This document shows positions 52,259-61,551 of a stretch of 64,000 nucleotides of DNA, piece by piece. Source of the DNA: Buttiauxella massiliensis. Its GTDB lineage: Bacteria; Pseudomonadota; Gammaproteobacteria; Enterobacterales; Enterobacteriaceae. How positions within the stretch are numbered: position 1 is the stretch's first letter; each line of letters begins with the position of its first letter. Location of the stretch: positions 1 through 64,000 of the forward strand of contig NZ_LR722662.1 in NCBI RefSeq assembly GCF_902500225.1. The letters run 5' to 3'. The position numbers and the translations under genes are program-made. The notes below the pieces were generated by a model. It was not told the origin of the DNA, did not search any database, and saw only the letters and a list, made by a program, of their open reading frames with translations.

Positions 52259-52957
52259 TTATCGACAAAGCCCATGGCCGCGCATCCCCATATGAAAATG
52301 ATTGGCATGAGCAGCGTTATATTCGGGCCCCAACGCATTGCCAAAAAATGAACAACCGTTTTCGAATACCATATGAAGATATTCACGTTCCTTCCCAGTA
52401 CTCCTCCAGTCTTTCAGGACACTGATTTGTTGCTGATTGGCAAAGCTAAAACCGCTGATATCCAACGCATCTGCTGTAGCATGCTCACTGCGTCGAGCCC
52501 CTTCACGGTTGTAGATATTTCGACAGGCAAAACTCCCCAGATGGTTAATGCGCGTAAGCCTGCTGCCCATTTCAGCTTGTGCCAGCGGAACGGCGCGTTG
52601 ATGAATAAACATCGTGCTGCTGAGCGCAAGCGAGCAACTTGCCAGAAAGCTGCTGTTAAGCCCTACGCTGCCAAAATCCACCACCCTAACTACGCCAGTT
52701 AGTGGGCAATTACCTTGGGTATCCGCAGACTTGCGGAAATTTATCTGTCCACGCGCCTGCGCCTGCTGCAACAACGCAAGGCAGCCTTGCGGATCGTTAA
52801 CCATCTGGCGCAATTTGTAGCGAGTAACCTGCGTTGGTGGATCATCAATAGATAGTGGCGCAAAGGGATTGTATTGCGCAGGCAGGCGCTGATAGAGCCA
52901 GAACCCCACTGCGGCCATAATGGCTATGACAATCACAGTTTTCACTCCTTTCACCAT
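52259..52957 (-). CDS. Extensin-like family protein, membrane-anchored, peptidase-like
   Basis: 232 residues. One N-terminal membrane helix (VKTVIVIAIMAAVGFWLY), then a periplasmic extensin-like C-terminal domain. Motif SEHATADALDISGF and final ANHFHMGMRGHG recall the zinc ligands of LAS-type (M15) peptidases: H...D and H-x-H. Several cysteines (GCLALL, NCPLTG, SCSLAL, FACRNIY, ENGCSFF, GLCR) could form disulfides. Family function is unproven; a role in cell-wall trimming is inference. Confidence 0.85.
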   Translation of the reverse strand: MVKGVKTVIVIAIMAAVGFWLYQRLPAQYNPFAPLSIDDPPTQVTRYKLRQMVNDPQGCLALLQQAQARGQINFRKSADTQGNCPLTGVVRVVDFGSVGLNSSFLASCSLALSSTMFIHQRAVPLAQAEMGSRLTRINHLGSFACRNIYNREGARRSEHATADALDISGFSFANQQQISVLKDWRSTGKEREYLHMVFENGCSFFGNALGPEYNAAHANHFHMGMRGHGLCR

Positions 52958-53090
52958 CCTTTCACCCGATTTTGTTTACGGAATAATCATTATAGAAGCC
53001 GGTCGGTTTTAAGAGGCAGGAAGCACATGAATCCTCGTTATGAGCGTGGTATGTTGTCCGCCTTTGTACTGTTTAAGGATGGATTTTGGC

Positions 53091-54191
53091 ATGGCAAAAC
53101 TGCGGGTTGGTATCGTGTTTGGGGGCAAGTCAGCTGAGCACGAAGTATCATTACAGTCGGCGAAAAATATTGTCGACGCCATTGATAAATCAAAGTTTGA
53201 AGTCGTGTTACTGGGTATTGATAAACAAGGCCAGTGGCATATCAATGATGCGTCCAACTATCTGTTAAATGCAGAAAACCCGGCATTAATCGCTCTGAAT
53301 CGCTCAGGGACAAATGTTGCCGTGGTGCCTGGTCAAACAGAAAACCAACTGATTGAATCCTCCTCCGCTGCATTTTTAGCGCCTGTAGATGTCATTTTCC
53401 CGATTGTTCACGGCACTTTAGGCGAAGATGGCTCTTTGCAAGGTATGCTGCGCATGGCAAACCTACCATTCGTTGGCTCCGGTGTGCTGGGTTCAGCCGT
53501 AAGCATGGACAAAGATGTCACTAAGCGTCTATTACGTGACGCTGGTCTGAATGTTGCTCCATTTATTACCCTCACCCGTTCAAACCGAAACAAAACCAGC
53601 TTTGCCGAAGTCGAAGCAAAACTTGGCCTGCCATTGTTCATTAAACCTGCCAACCAGGGTTCTTCCGTGGGCGTCAGCAAAGTAAATACCGCTGAGCAAT
53701 ATGAAACGGCAGTCACGTTAGCCTTCGAGTTTGACCATAAAGTTGTGGTGGAAACCGGCATTAAAGGCCGTGAGATTGAATGTGCTGTGTTGGGTAACGA
53801 TGAGCCACAAGCGAGTACCTGTGGTGAAGTGGTGGTAAGCAGTGATTTCTACTCTTACGACACCAAGTACATTGATGATAAAGGCGCGCAAGTTGTTGTT
53901 CCTGCGTCAATTCCGGAAGATATTAACGACAAAATCCGTGAGATTGCAGTACGTGCTTATCAGACCCTGGAATGCAGCGGAATGGCGCGAGTTGACGTAT
54001 TCCTGACAGCTGATAATGAAGTCATTATCAATGAGATCAACACACTGCCAGGTTTTACCAATATCAGCATGTATCCAAAACTGTGGCAGGCAAGCGGTTT
54101 AGATTATCAGACACTGATTACCCGTTTAATTGAACTGGCTCTTGAGCGCCATCGCCAAGATTGCGCTCTGAAGAGTTCGATTACCGCCTAA
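53091..54191 (+). CDS. ddlA: D-alanine--D-alanine ligase A
   Basis: 366 residues. ATP-grasp ligase for peptidoglycan precursor D-Ala-D-Ala. [32 protein letters not shown] (Lys/Ser loop) and [19 protein letters not shown] at the metal site are intact. ATG 53091, with AAGGATGG upstream, gives [12 protein letters not shown] as expected; upstream in-frame ATG has no homology. Confidence 0.97.
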   Translation: MAKLRVGIVFGGKSAEHEVSLQSAKNIVDAIDKSKFEVVLLGIDKQGQWHINDASNYLLNAENPALIALNRSGTNVAVVPGQTENQLIESSSAAFLAPVDVIFPIVHGTLGEDGSLQGMLRMANLPFVGSGVLGSAVSMDKDVTKRLLRDAGLNVAPFITLTRSNRNKTSFAEVEAKLGLPLFIKPANQGSSVGVSKVNTAEQYETAVTLAFEFDHKVVVETGIKGREIECAVLGNDEPQASTCGEVVVSSDFYSYDTKYIDDKGAQVVVPASIPEDINDKIREIAVRAYQTLECSGMARVDVFLTADNEVIINEINTLPGFTNISMYPKLWQASGLDYQTLITRLIELALERHRQDCALKSSITA

Positions 54192-54194
54192 GCC

Positions 54195-54425
54195 CTACTC
54201 TTTCGCCGTCTCCGTATCCTCGGGTTCCGGACGACGGCGAATAATAAACCCAGCCAGCCAGAAACAAATTACCCACGTCACAAGCCCAACAGCATAATTT
54301 TGCCAGCCTTCGGTTTTAAACCCCAGCAAGCCAATCACACCATTCAAAATAAAGATCAAACCAATCGCTACAGCGTAATAGTGCCAGTCACGGCGCATTT
54401 TTAAAGAGAGTGTTTTCGCAGACAT
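54195..54425 (-). CDS. yaiZ: Inner membrane protein YaiZ (DUF2754)
   Basis: 76 residues, two membrane helices (about 17-36 and 45-63). RRDWHYYAVAIGLIFILNG and WLAGFIIRRR match E. coli YaiZ. Function unknown. Ends 3 bp from the ddlA stop, convergent. Confidence 0.92.
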   Translation of the reverse strand: MSAKTLSLKMRRDWHYYAVAIGLIFILNGVIGLLGFKTEGWQNYAVGLVTWVICFWLAGFIIRRRPEPEDTETAKE

Positions 54426-54697
54426 GGTGCAATCCGTCAGGGCAAAAAGAGGACTTATTGTGGCATAGGCTTAGACGAGAATCCGCACGTTAATGCGTCT
54501 CCCAAAGGATATTGTTACAGAAATTTCACCTAAGTTACAAATATGTGATCTCAAACATACATTCACAAACCAGGAGCATTCCGCCCGCTAAATTACCAAC
54601 AATCTGATATTGACAACCCATATGACCTGCCAAACTCAACGCAATTGAAGTAGCAGGCCGCAGCCTGAATCGTTTTACTGTTGCATGGGAGGTCGTG

Positions 54698-55024
54698 ATG
54701 GCTGATATGAGTTTGTCGAAACAGGTTGTTCCTGTAATAACCACGATTTCAACAACGAAAGCAGAGGGATCTACCCAGAGTAATCTGGCTTACGCTGTGT
54801 TCATTTTGTTCTGCTTTTGGGTCGGTACGCAGATACTGGGTTTGATAGTTCACTCTCCTGGAGTGCTTGAACATCTCGCGCAGGGTAATGATGCGTCACG
54901 TCCGCACATTGAAATGGGATTCGCAGTAAGCACTGTATTTGGTCTGGTACCATTCCTCGCGGGATGTACGGTAATCGGTTTGATTAGCCTTGCGCTAAAA
55001 TTCTACCAACGCCACCATTTTTAA
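54698..55024 (+). CDS. yaiY: Inner membrane protein YaiY (DUF2755)
   Basis: 108 residues with two membrane helices (about 30-50 and 78-100). AYAVFILFCFWVGTQILGLIVHSPGV and GLVPFLAGC match E. coli YaiY. ATG 54698 is preferred over the adjacent GTG at 54695; GGGAGG lies upstream. Function unknown. Confidence 0.9.
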   Translation: MADMSLSKQVVPVITTISTTKAEGSTQSNLAYAVFILFCFWVGTQILGLIVHSPGVLEHLAQGNDASRPHIEMGFAVSTVFGLVPFLAGCTVIGLISLALKFYQRHHF

Positions 55025-55061
55025 AGGTGTCTTATCCAATGCAGAGTCGAAAACTTCGTTC

Positions 55062-55103
55062 GTAGGGCGGGTAAGCAAAGCATCACCCGCTTAGCCACCC
55101 TAC
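55062..55103. repeat. REP-like palindrome between yaiY and yaiW
   Basis: GTAGGGCGGGT pairs with ACCCGCTTAGCCACCCTAC in two blocks (GTAGGG/CCCTAC and CGGGT/ACCCG) with a bulge. The GTAGGGCGGGTAAGC...ACCCGC pattern is like a short palindrome family common in Enterobacteriaceae at 3' ends. Located between convergent genes. Confidence 0.65.
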
Positions 55104-55112
55104 CAGTCTGAC

Positions 55113-56222
55113 TTACAATTTCATACACGCCGCACGCCGCTCATCAACCCGCTTTGCAAACCATGCTGTCGTCAAATTTCGAGTAATTTTCGGACTCTCA
55201 AGCGTAATACCCGGCAACATTTCACGCGGCAATTTCTTGCCGGTTTTTTTCTCTGCTATCGCATAAACCTGCTGGTATAAGTCCGTTTTCTCAAAATCTA
55301 TACTGTCACCTTTCTCCAGCGCGCGATGAATCTGGCTTTCACTCATATCGAGTTTGCCTGCCAGTTTCCTTACAGCCAACTCAGTGCTGCCTGCTTTATC
55401 GGTGTTGTACAGAATTAAATCGCCATCCAGCGCCAGTTTCACACCGGTTGCCTTACTGACCGCACTCTGGAATGCAGCATTACGGCTGGCATACCATCCC
55501 GCATTGAAGTCGGCAAAACGATATAGCGGCTGAGTATAATTTGCCGGGTAATTCAGCAAATGATAGGTACCGAACCATAATCCACCACGCCGAGTGAACA
55601 CTTCCTGGCGCACTGTGCCTTCCATCTTCCAGGGGTAACCTGAAGTGTGCTGCTCAGCAAAGGCAATGCTGACTTGCATTGGCCCGCCAGTGTGTACCGG
55701 GTTAAGATTGCCGAAAAGTTTCTGCCCCATTGGTACCATGTCGATAAAATCATCAAATATCGCACTCAGCTGTCCTTCTGTTTTCACATTATCCAGGCGC
55801 TCGCTGTAGCTCTTTCCATTTGGCGATTCAATTAATAACGCGGTGTGGACCAGAAAAACCGGGATATGCATTTTTTCAGCGCGACGGTCTATCTCCTTCC
55901 AGGCAATTTTGCTCAGATTGGGCACCGCAGGATCAGCAACCAGATTGGATTCCTGCTGTGCGACTGCCAGTACCGAGCAAATATTCTCTTCGCTAGGCGC
56001 AATATTCTGGCTCTTGAACGTGACCGCTAAATCTTTCGCCCAACTGTTGCGGTCTTTCACGCTGGCAGGGATTTTTTGCTTCACTACACTTTCAACATCA
56101 ACAGGTTTTTGGGTTTCTGAAACAGAGGGTGTGCTTTTAGTGGTACACCCCGCCAGGACAAAAATAGCACCGAGGCTGAGGGCAAAAAGCCCATGCTGTC
56201 TGCTTAAAGTGACTGTGGTCAT
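55113..56222 (-). CDS. yaiW: Outer membrane lipoprotein YaiW (DUF1615)
   Basis: 369 residues. Signal peptide II with lipobox LAGC (C26). Nearly identical to E. coli YaiW over the C-terminal 300 residues (GGPMQVSIAFAEQHTSGYPWKM, RRGGLWFGTYHLLNYPA). In E. coli YaiW is a surface-exposed lipoprotein involved with SbmA in uptake of proline-rich peptides and is co-transcribed with sbmA. Here 3.4 kb separate them. Confidence 0.95.
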   Translation of the reverse strand: MTTVTLSRQHGLFALSLGAIFVLAGCTTKSTPSVSETQKPVDVESVVKQKIPASVKDRNSWAKDLAVTFKSQNIAPSEENICSVLAVAQQESNLVADPAVPNLSKIAWKEIDRRAEKMHIPVFLVHTALLIESPNGKSYSERLDNVKTEGQLSAIFDDFIDMVPMGQKLFGNLNPVHTGGPMQVSIAFAEQHTSGYPWKMEGTVRQEVFTRRGGLWFGTYHLLNYPANYTQPLYRFADFNAGWYASRNAAFQSAVSKATGVKLALDGDLILYNTDKAGSTELAVRKLAGKLDMSESQIHRALEKGDSIDFEKTDLYQQVYAIAEKKTGKKLPREMLPGITLESPKITRNLTTAWFAKRVDERRAACMKL

Positions 56223-56359
56223 AACGTTCCGTTGTAATTGTTTTCTAAGGCAGGATGAAACAATAGCAGTTCTGCAATCTGCCGTTTATCAGAGATTGAC
56301 TGATATATGCTAAGGGCCATCGGCTCGCTGACATAAAGTGCGATCTTCTTGACATAAAC

Positions 56360-56388
56360 TTGACACTTGATTGCCTGGTCAGTAATTT
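56360..56388 (+). promoter_or_regulatory. Promoter of the marR-emrAB-like operon
   Basis: TTGACA at 56360-56365, a 17-bp spacer and TAATTT at 56383-56388 form a good sigma-70 promoter. The palindromic operator overlaps its spacer, -10 and start region. Confidence 0.7.
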
Positions 56389-56410
56389 CACATGTAATTA
56401 CTGACCAGGC
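56373..56410. promoter_or_regulatory. MarR-type operator, perfect 15-bp inverted repeat
   Basis: Arms GCCTGGTCAGTAATT (56373-56387) and AATTACTGACCAGGC (56396-56410) are exact complements around an 8-base spacer. The palindrome ends 7 bp before the marR-like ATG and lies over the -10, so the encoded regulator very likely represses its own operon from here. Confidence 0.85.
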
Positions 56411-56417
56411 AAATATC

Positions 56418-56873
56418 ATGAAAAACAATCCGGGTATTATCGACAACAAATTTCATCTCGGTTTGCTTATCCACCTTGCGAACCAGTTTAAAGACCAGCT
56501 TATCAGCCAATACTTCTCTGGTATGGATATTACCGCCGCACAATTTAAGGTGCTGATTAATATTTATAAAGGTGTCACAAGCCCGGTCGAAATCAGCAAA
56601 ACTCTAGTGATGGATGCTGGCGCAATGAGCCGCATGGTTGATCGTATGGTCAAACGTGAACTGATCGTTCGCTCCCCAAATCCACACGATAAGCGCCAGG
56701 TTATTCTGGCTCTTACAGATAAAGGCCAGATGATTTGCGATCGTTTTCAGAACGAGGCACTCACCTCAATTATCAGCGACCTTACCGCACGCCTGACGCA
56801 GGATGAATCCCAACAGCTGGTGACTTTGATTACCAAAATGCTGCCGGATGACATTACAGCGCCGCACCGATAA
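56418..56873 (+). CDS. MarR-family transcriptional regulator
   Basis: 151 residues, winged helix-turn-helix. DITAAQFKVLINIYKG, TSPVEISKTLVMDAGAMSRMVDRMVKRELIVRSPNPHDKRQVILALTDKG shows the recognition helix and the DxRxxxLxLT wing (here HDKRQVILALT). Close to EmrR/MprA in role: first gene of an efflux operon, 20 bp before emrA. ATG 56418 chosen because longer forms would run through the operator. Confidence 0.93.
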   Translation: MKNNPGIIDNKFHLGLLIHLANQFKDQLISQYFSGMDITAAQFKVLINIYKGVTSPVEISKTLVMDAGAMSRMVDRMVKRELIVRSPNPHDKRQVILALTDKGQMICDRFQNEALTSIISDLTARLTQDESQQLVTLITKMLPDDITAPHR

Positions 56874-56893
56874 CACCGAATAAAGGCCAAAAG

Positions 56894-58075
56894 ATGGAAA
56901 CCACCCCAGAAGAACACGTTAAGCGCTCCAGTAAACGCAAACGTAACTTTATTATTCTTATCCTGATTCTCATGCTGGCAGCCGCGGGCTGTCTGGCATG
57001 GTATTTCTTATATGCTCGTTATTACGAATCAACAGATGACGCCTACGTAAATGGCAACCAAGTGGCGTTAACGCCACAGATTGGTGGCACAGTGACTCAA
57101 GTTACTGCTGACGAAGGAGACTTTGTCGAGAAAGGCCAGCGACTCGTGTTGCTAGACCCAAGCGATACCAAAATTGCGCTTCAGCAAGCAGAAGCAAACC
57201 TTGCCAATACCGTGCGCCAGGTTCGCGGTTTGTACAGCACGGCTGATAATTACCGCGCTCAGGTCGCAGCAAAACAGGTTGCTCTGCAAACTGCACAAAA
57301 TGACTATGCTCGCCGCCAGAAAATTTTCTCAACCGGAGCAATTGCGGCTGAAGATCTCTCGCATTATCGCGATGCAGTATCTAGTGCACAAAGTGATTTG
57401 GCTGCCGCACAACAGGCGTTACGCACCAACCTTGCGATGGTTGATGACACGGTGATTGATAGTCACCCTGAAATCAAAACCGCAGTAGCGACACTGCGCC
57501 AGCGCTATCTTGATAATGCGCGTACCACCATTGTTGCCCCTGTCAGCGGCTATGTTGCGAAACGCGCGGTGCAGTTAGGGATGAGAGTGACTTCCGGTAC
57601 AACATTACTTGCCATCGTGCCACTGAATGAGGTTTGGGTTGATGCCAACTTCAAAGAAAGCCAAATGAGCACCATGCGCCTTGGGCAAAAAGTGACGCTT
57701 AGTGCCGATCTCTACGGCGATGATGTTGAGTACCACGGAACCATTGAAAGTCTGGGTATCGGCACCGGCAGCGCGTTCTCTTTGTTGCCAGCCCAGAACG
57801 CCAGCGGTAACTGGATCAAAATCGTTCAGCGTTTACCTGTGCGCATCACGCTTGACCCGCACGATATGCAGAAGCACCCGTTGCGCGTTGGCTTATCGAT
57901 GAATGCCCGTGTAGATATTCGCAACAATGAAGATGGCCATCTGCTGCCACAACAAACTGTTAGCACGCCTCGCTTTACCACCGATGTTTATAAAGATTCG
58001 CTGGAAGCGGCAGATAAACTTGTGGCAAAAATCCTTCATGACAACAGCAATGCGGTAGCTTCAAGCGCCCATTAA
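56894..58075 (+). CDS. EmrA-type membrane fusion protein
   Basis: 393 residues. One membrane helix (about 17-40), then HlyD/EmrA periplasmic adaptor: TDDAYVNGNQVALTPQIGGTVTQVTADEGDFVEKGQRL (lipoyl half), a helical hairpin (about 95-200) and APVSGYVAKRAVQLGMRV (second half). Bridges the EmrB-type pump to an outer membrane TolC channel. Paralogue of E. coli EmrA, whose locus lies elsewhere. Coupled with emrB-like (10-bp gap). Confidence 0.92.
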   Translation: METTPEEHVKRSSKRKRNFIILILILMLAAAGCLAWYFLYARYYESTDDAYVNGNQVALTPQIGGTVTQVTADEGDFVEKGQRLVLLDPSDTKIALQQAEANLANTVRQVRGLYSTADNYRAQVAAKQVALQTAQNDYARRQKIFSTGAIAAEDLSHYRDAVSSAQSDLAAAQQALRTNLAMVDDTVIDSHPEIKTAVATLRQRYLDNARTTIVAPVSGYVAKRAVQLGMRVTSGTTLLAIVPLNEVWVDANFKESQMSTMRLGQKVTLSADLYGDDVEYHGTIESLGIGTGSAFSLLPAQNASGNWIKIVQRLPVRITLDPHDMQKHPLRVGLSMNARVDIRNNEDGHLLPQQTVSTPRFTTDVYKDSLEAADKLVAKILHDNSNAVASSAH

Positions 58076-58085
58076 GAGAGACGTT

Positions 58086-59621
58086 ATGCAAGATAAAGCC
58101 GCATTTACGCCTCCCAATATGTGGCTGGCGGTGCTCGCGCTATCGCTGGCTACATTTATGCAGGTGCTGGATTCCACCATCGCCAACGTGGCGTTGCCGA
58201 CCATCGCCGGTAATCTCGGCGTGAGTGCGGATCAAGGCACGTGGGTTATCACTTCGTTTGCGGTGTGTAACGCTATTGCCCTACCGCTGACCGGCTGGTT
58301 TACCCGGCGCTTTGGGCAGCTCAAGCTGTTTATTGGCTCGGTGGTGATGTTCACCCTCACCTCGTTCCTGTGCGGTTTTGCACACAGCATGACCGAGCTG
58401 ATTTTCTTCCGCGCCCTGCAAGGTTTCTTCGCTGGCCCAATGTTCCCGATGTGCCAGACGCTCCTGCTGGTTATCTTCCCCTCCAGCAAACGCAGTATGG
58501 CGCTGGCGCTGTTATCGATGGTGACCGTGGTTGCGCCGATTGTCGGGCCGATTACCGGCGGCTGGATAACCGATAATTACTCGTGGCCGTGGATTTTCTA
58601 TATCAACGTACCAATCGGGATTTTTGCTTCTATCGTCGTCTGGACGCAACTGCGTAGCCGTGAAGAAACCACGACTCATTCGCCCATCGACTACATCGGT
58701 ATCGCTCTGCTCGTCCTCGGTGTTGGGCTATTGCAGGTAGTTCTGGACAAGGGAAATGATCTCGACTGGTTCGCCTCGTCGCACATTATTATCATGTCAA
58801 CGATCTCCGCTATCTCGTTGGTGTCGTTTGTTATTTGGGAATTGGGTGAGCGCCATCCGATTGTTAACCTACGTCTGTTCAAGGACCGCAACTTTGCCAT
58901 CGGTACGATTTCGCTGACGCTGGGCTACGCCGCGTTCTTCGCCATCAACATCATTTTGCCCCAGTGGCTGCAAACGCAGATGGGTTATACGGCTATCTGG
59001 GCGGGTCTTGCTGCCGCGCCAATGGGAGTGTTGCCGCTAATGATGACGCCGATTATCGGGCGCTACGCCAGCAAGTTTGATTTGCGGATCCTGGCCTCGC
59101 TGTCATTCCTGACCATGGGGGCTTCGTGCCTTATCCGTGCGCAATTCAATACCGATGTGGATTTCCGCACTATCGCCGAAGTGCAGCTGTTTATGGGGAT
59201 TGGCGTAGCCTTCTTCTTTATGCCTATTACCACGATTGTGCTGTCGAACCTGAATGGCGCACAAGTGGCAGAAGGTTCCGGTCTGGCAACGTTCTTCCGT
59301 GTGCTGGGTGGTTCTTTTGCGTCATCACTCACTACGTGGATTTGGTCACGCCGTGAAGTGTTCCACCACGCAAATCTGACCGAAAGCGTGTCGATTTATA
59401 ACCCTTCAGCGGTTGATTATCTGGATAAGATGGGTGGCGCGACGCAGCAGCATCTGGCGTTTGTAGATAAGACCATTGAACAGCAAGCCTACATGATGTC
59501 GACCATCGACTACTTCTGGATTTTAGGTTGGGGGTTTATGGCGCTGATTGTCGTTATCTGGTTCGCTCGACCACCGTTTGTACGTTCGGGCGCACCAGGT
59601 GCTCAGTCTGCGGGGCATTAA
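58086..59621 (+). CDS. EmrB-type multidrug efflux MFS transporter (DHA2, 14-TMS)
   Basis: 511 residues, fourteen membrane helices. DHA2 motifs QVLDSTIANVALPTIAGNLG, motif A GWFTRRFGQLKLF and motif C APIVGPITGGWI. Pumps hydrophobic drugs with the EmrA-type adaptor upstream. Followed by a terminator, so the operon is marR-emrA-emrB only. Likely paralogue of EmrB. Confidence 0.93.
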   Translation: MQDKAAFTPPNMWLAVLALSLATFMQVLDSTIANVALPTIAGNLGVSADQGTWVITSFAVCNAIALPLTGWFTRRFGQLKLFIGSVVMFTLTSFLCGFAHSMTELIFFRALQGFFAGPMFPMCQTLLLVIFPSSKRSMALALLSMVTVVAPIVGPITGGWITDNYSWPWIFYINVPIGIFASIVVWTQLRSREETTTHSPIDYIGIALLVLGVGLLQVVLDKGNDLDWFASSHIIIMSTISAISLVSFVIWELGERHPIVNLRLFKDRNFAIGTISLTLGYAAFFAINIILPQWLQTQMGYTAIWAGLAAAPMGVLPLMMTPIIGRYASKFDLRILASLSFLTMGASCLIRAQFNTDVDFRTIAEVQLFMGIGVAFFFMPITTIVLSNLNGAQVAEGSGLATFFRVLGGSFASSLTTWIWSRREVFHHANLTESVSIYNPSAVDYLDKMGGATQQHLAFVDKTIEQQAYMMSTIDYFWILGWGFMALIVVIWFARPPFVRSGAPGAQSAGH

Positions 59622-59624
59622 ATC

Positions 59625-59659
59625 AATCTGGCGGGAATACCCGCCAGATTTCTCTTTTT
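59625..59659 (+). terminator. Terminator between emrB-like and sbmA
   Basis: Stem AATCTGGCGGG / CCCGCCAGATT with an AATA-type loop, then TCTCTTTTT. Symmetric enough to serve the convergent sbmA as well. Confidence 0.85.
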
Positions 59660-60875
59660 AGACCGACTCACCTGCCGCTTCTACCGGAATATCCTGCAAC
59701 GTGCGCTCAAAACTACGCAGACGTTTATAGATAGACATCAGCTCAACAAGCGTAGTCCACGAGCTAATCAAATACTGGAATGAACCACGAACCTGACCGA
59801 ACACGTTGGTGATTTGCGTCATCAGGCCAAGCGTAATAGTCCCAGCCACAATCGATGGGAATAGCAGGAACAAGCCGAACACATTATCAACCTGCAAGTA
59901 GAGAATACGAGCAATGTTGAAGTACATGTAGTGGAAATAGAGTCGGAAATAGTTTCTGCGCACGCCATCAAACAGCTCTTTTACAGTTGGTGGAGAAGCA
60001 CGAGATGGGTCGTCCTCGCCATAAACCAGCTCTTTACGATACGCCGCTTCAACACGCTGATTTTTGAACTCAAGCCCTGGCAGTTTAATCCCTACCACAG
60101 CCAGCAATCCTGTGCCCAGAAGTGACCAGATAATGGCAGCAATCACCAGGCCGTAAGGAATATGCCCAACGATCGGTAAATCTGGAACGTGAGCTGACAG
60201 AGTGACTAACACAGGCAGGAAGGCAATTAACGTCATAATCGCGTTAATAAAGCTGACACCCATATCTTCGAGAGTGGAGGCAAAGCGCATGGTATCTTCC
60301 TGCACACGCTGCGCGGCACCTTCGATATGGCGCAGCATCTGCCAGTTCTCCATGTAGTATTCGTTCATCGCGGTACGCCAGCGGAAGACATAGTGGCTGA
60401 CGAAAAAGTTATTCATCACGCCAACAATCACCGCAATCAGTGCAATACCGAGAAATACGCCAACTTCATGATAGAACTGCTCAATAGTCACTTTATGGGG
60501 AGAACTAAGCGCAGTCTGAATTAAATCGTAGAATGGGGCATACCACGCATTCACCGCCACCCCCACTTCCACCAGGAACCAAGTCACGAAAATAATCAGC
60601 GAGGAGCCGAGAATGGACCAATACTGCCAACGGTGCGGGCTGTAGATAAACCAGAATAGTGCAAATATACCTACGCAAAGAGCGTAGTAGGCGTAAAACA
60701 CCAGATAGCCCATCGACCAGAAACGAGCAGCACTGATTGGCACTTCGCCACTCGCGCCGGTGATATGCTCAAGCCAGTTGCCTCCACCAGCCTGCCAGAA
60801 AATAACGGCGATCATTGCCCAGATAAAAGCCGACAGGAAAAAAGCTGTCGGGCGTGGGAAAAACGATTTAAACAT
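59658..60875 (-). CDS. sbmA: Peptide antibiotic transporter SbmA
   Basis: 405 residues, eight membrane helices, SbmA/BacA family. Proton-driven importer of microcin B17, J25, bleomycin and proline-rich peptides. Near identical to E. coli across the core ([40 protein letters not shown]). C-terminal tail differs. In E. coli yaiW follows directly; here the next gene downstream is the convergent emrB-like gene. Confidence 0.97.
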   Translation of the reverse strand: MFKSFFPRPTAFFLSAFIWAMIAVIFWQAGGGNWLEHITGASGEVPISAARFWSMGYLVFYAYYALCVGIFALFWFIYSPHRWQYWSILGSSLIIFVTWFLVEVGVAVNAWYAPFYDLIQTALSSPHKVTIEQFYHEVGVFLGIALIAVIVGVMNNFFVSHYVFRWRTAMNEYYMENWQMLRHIEGAAQRVQEDTMRFASTLEDMGVSFINAIMTLIAFLPVLVTLSAHVPDLPIVGHIPYGLVIAAIIWSLLGTGLLAVVGIKLPGLEFKNQRVEAAYRKELVYGEDDPSRASPPTVKELFDGVRRNYFRLYFHYMYFNIARILYLQVDNVFGLFLLFPSIVAGTITLGLMTQITNVFGQVRGSFQYLISSWTTLVELMSIYKRLRSFERTLQDIPVEAAGESV

Positions 60876-60973
60876 TACAACACTCCTGAAAACACACTCT
60901 TATTGTTATAACTTTCCCGGAAAAATAAGGCTCACTGAATGTTGTATCAAGAGATGTAAGGGTTAGTGCAGCT

Positions 60974-61495
60974 CTACCATTGCTCAAGGATTTCTGCGGT
61001 AGATTTTACCCGCAGGGTATTTCCAGGAATCGTAAAGTTACGCCAGACATCGTTGTAATGCTCGATCAACACTTCAGCAAGAGCCGCCGGACGATTTGCT
61101 GTGGTATGGGCGTCAAGGGCAACAGTCATGGCATAGCCGCGACTGGCTCCATTTTTAATAGTAGCGTCCACGCAATAATCTGTGGCACAACCGCACACCA
61201 CAAATTCGTTTATTTTGTGGCGTTGAAGCAGTTCATCAAGTTCCGTGCGATAAAAAGCGTCACAGGCTGTTTTGGTTACATACAGCGCATCGGCTGGCTG
61301 TATTAGCTCAGGTAACAAACTAAACGCCGTGCTCCCCTGCTCAAAACCAGGTTCTGTATGTTGGATGAAAATAACTTTTTCTGCGGCATCGATCAGTTGG
61401 TTAATACGAGTCGTGCAGGTTTCACGGTTAAAACGTGGGGTATCAAATACCCCGTTTTGCATATCGATAACCATCAGTACACGTTGGGCAGGCAT
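60974..61495 (-). CDS. Isochorismatase-family cysteine hydrolase
   Basis: 173 residues from ATG 61495, the family's usual size. Complete catalytic triad: D11 (LMVIDMQNGVF), K75 (LYVTKTACDAF) and C108 (VCGCATDYCVDATIKNGASRGY). Family members include nicotinamidase, biuret/ureidoacrylate hydrolases and isochorismatases; the substrate is not identifiable. Extra upstream codons to 61525 are in frame but begin outside the family region. Not related in operon to the similar gene at 30039. Confidence 0.88.
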   Translation of the reverse strand: MPAQRVLMVIDMQNGVFDTPRFNRETCTTRINQLIDAAEKVIFIQHTEPGFEQGSTAFSLLPELIQPADALYVTKTACDAFYRTELDELLQRHKINEFVVCGCATDYCVDATIKNGASRGYAMTVALDAHTTANRPAALAEVLIEHYNDVWRNFTIPGNTLRVKSTAEILEQW

Positions 61496-61551
61496 AATTA
61501 AGCTCTCAATGAACAAGGAAGTCATGAGCGTAGCATAAGCCTGGTTTTGCT

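Noticed and set aside
54544-54559. CRP-like site upstream of yaiY
   Set aside because: Only the TGTGA half is good; the other half matches 3 of 5, too weak to call.
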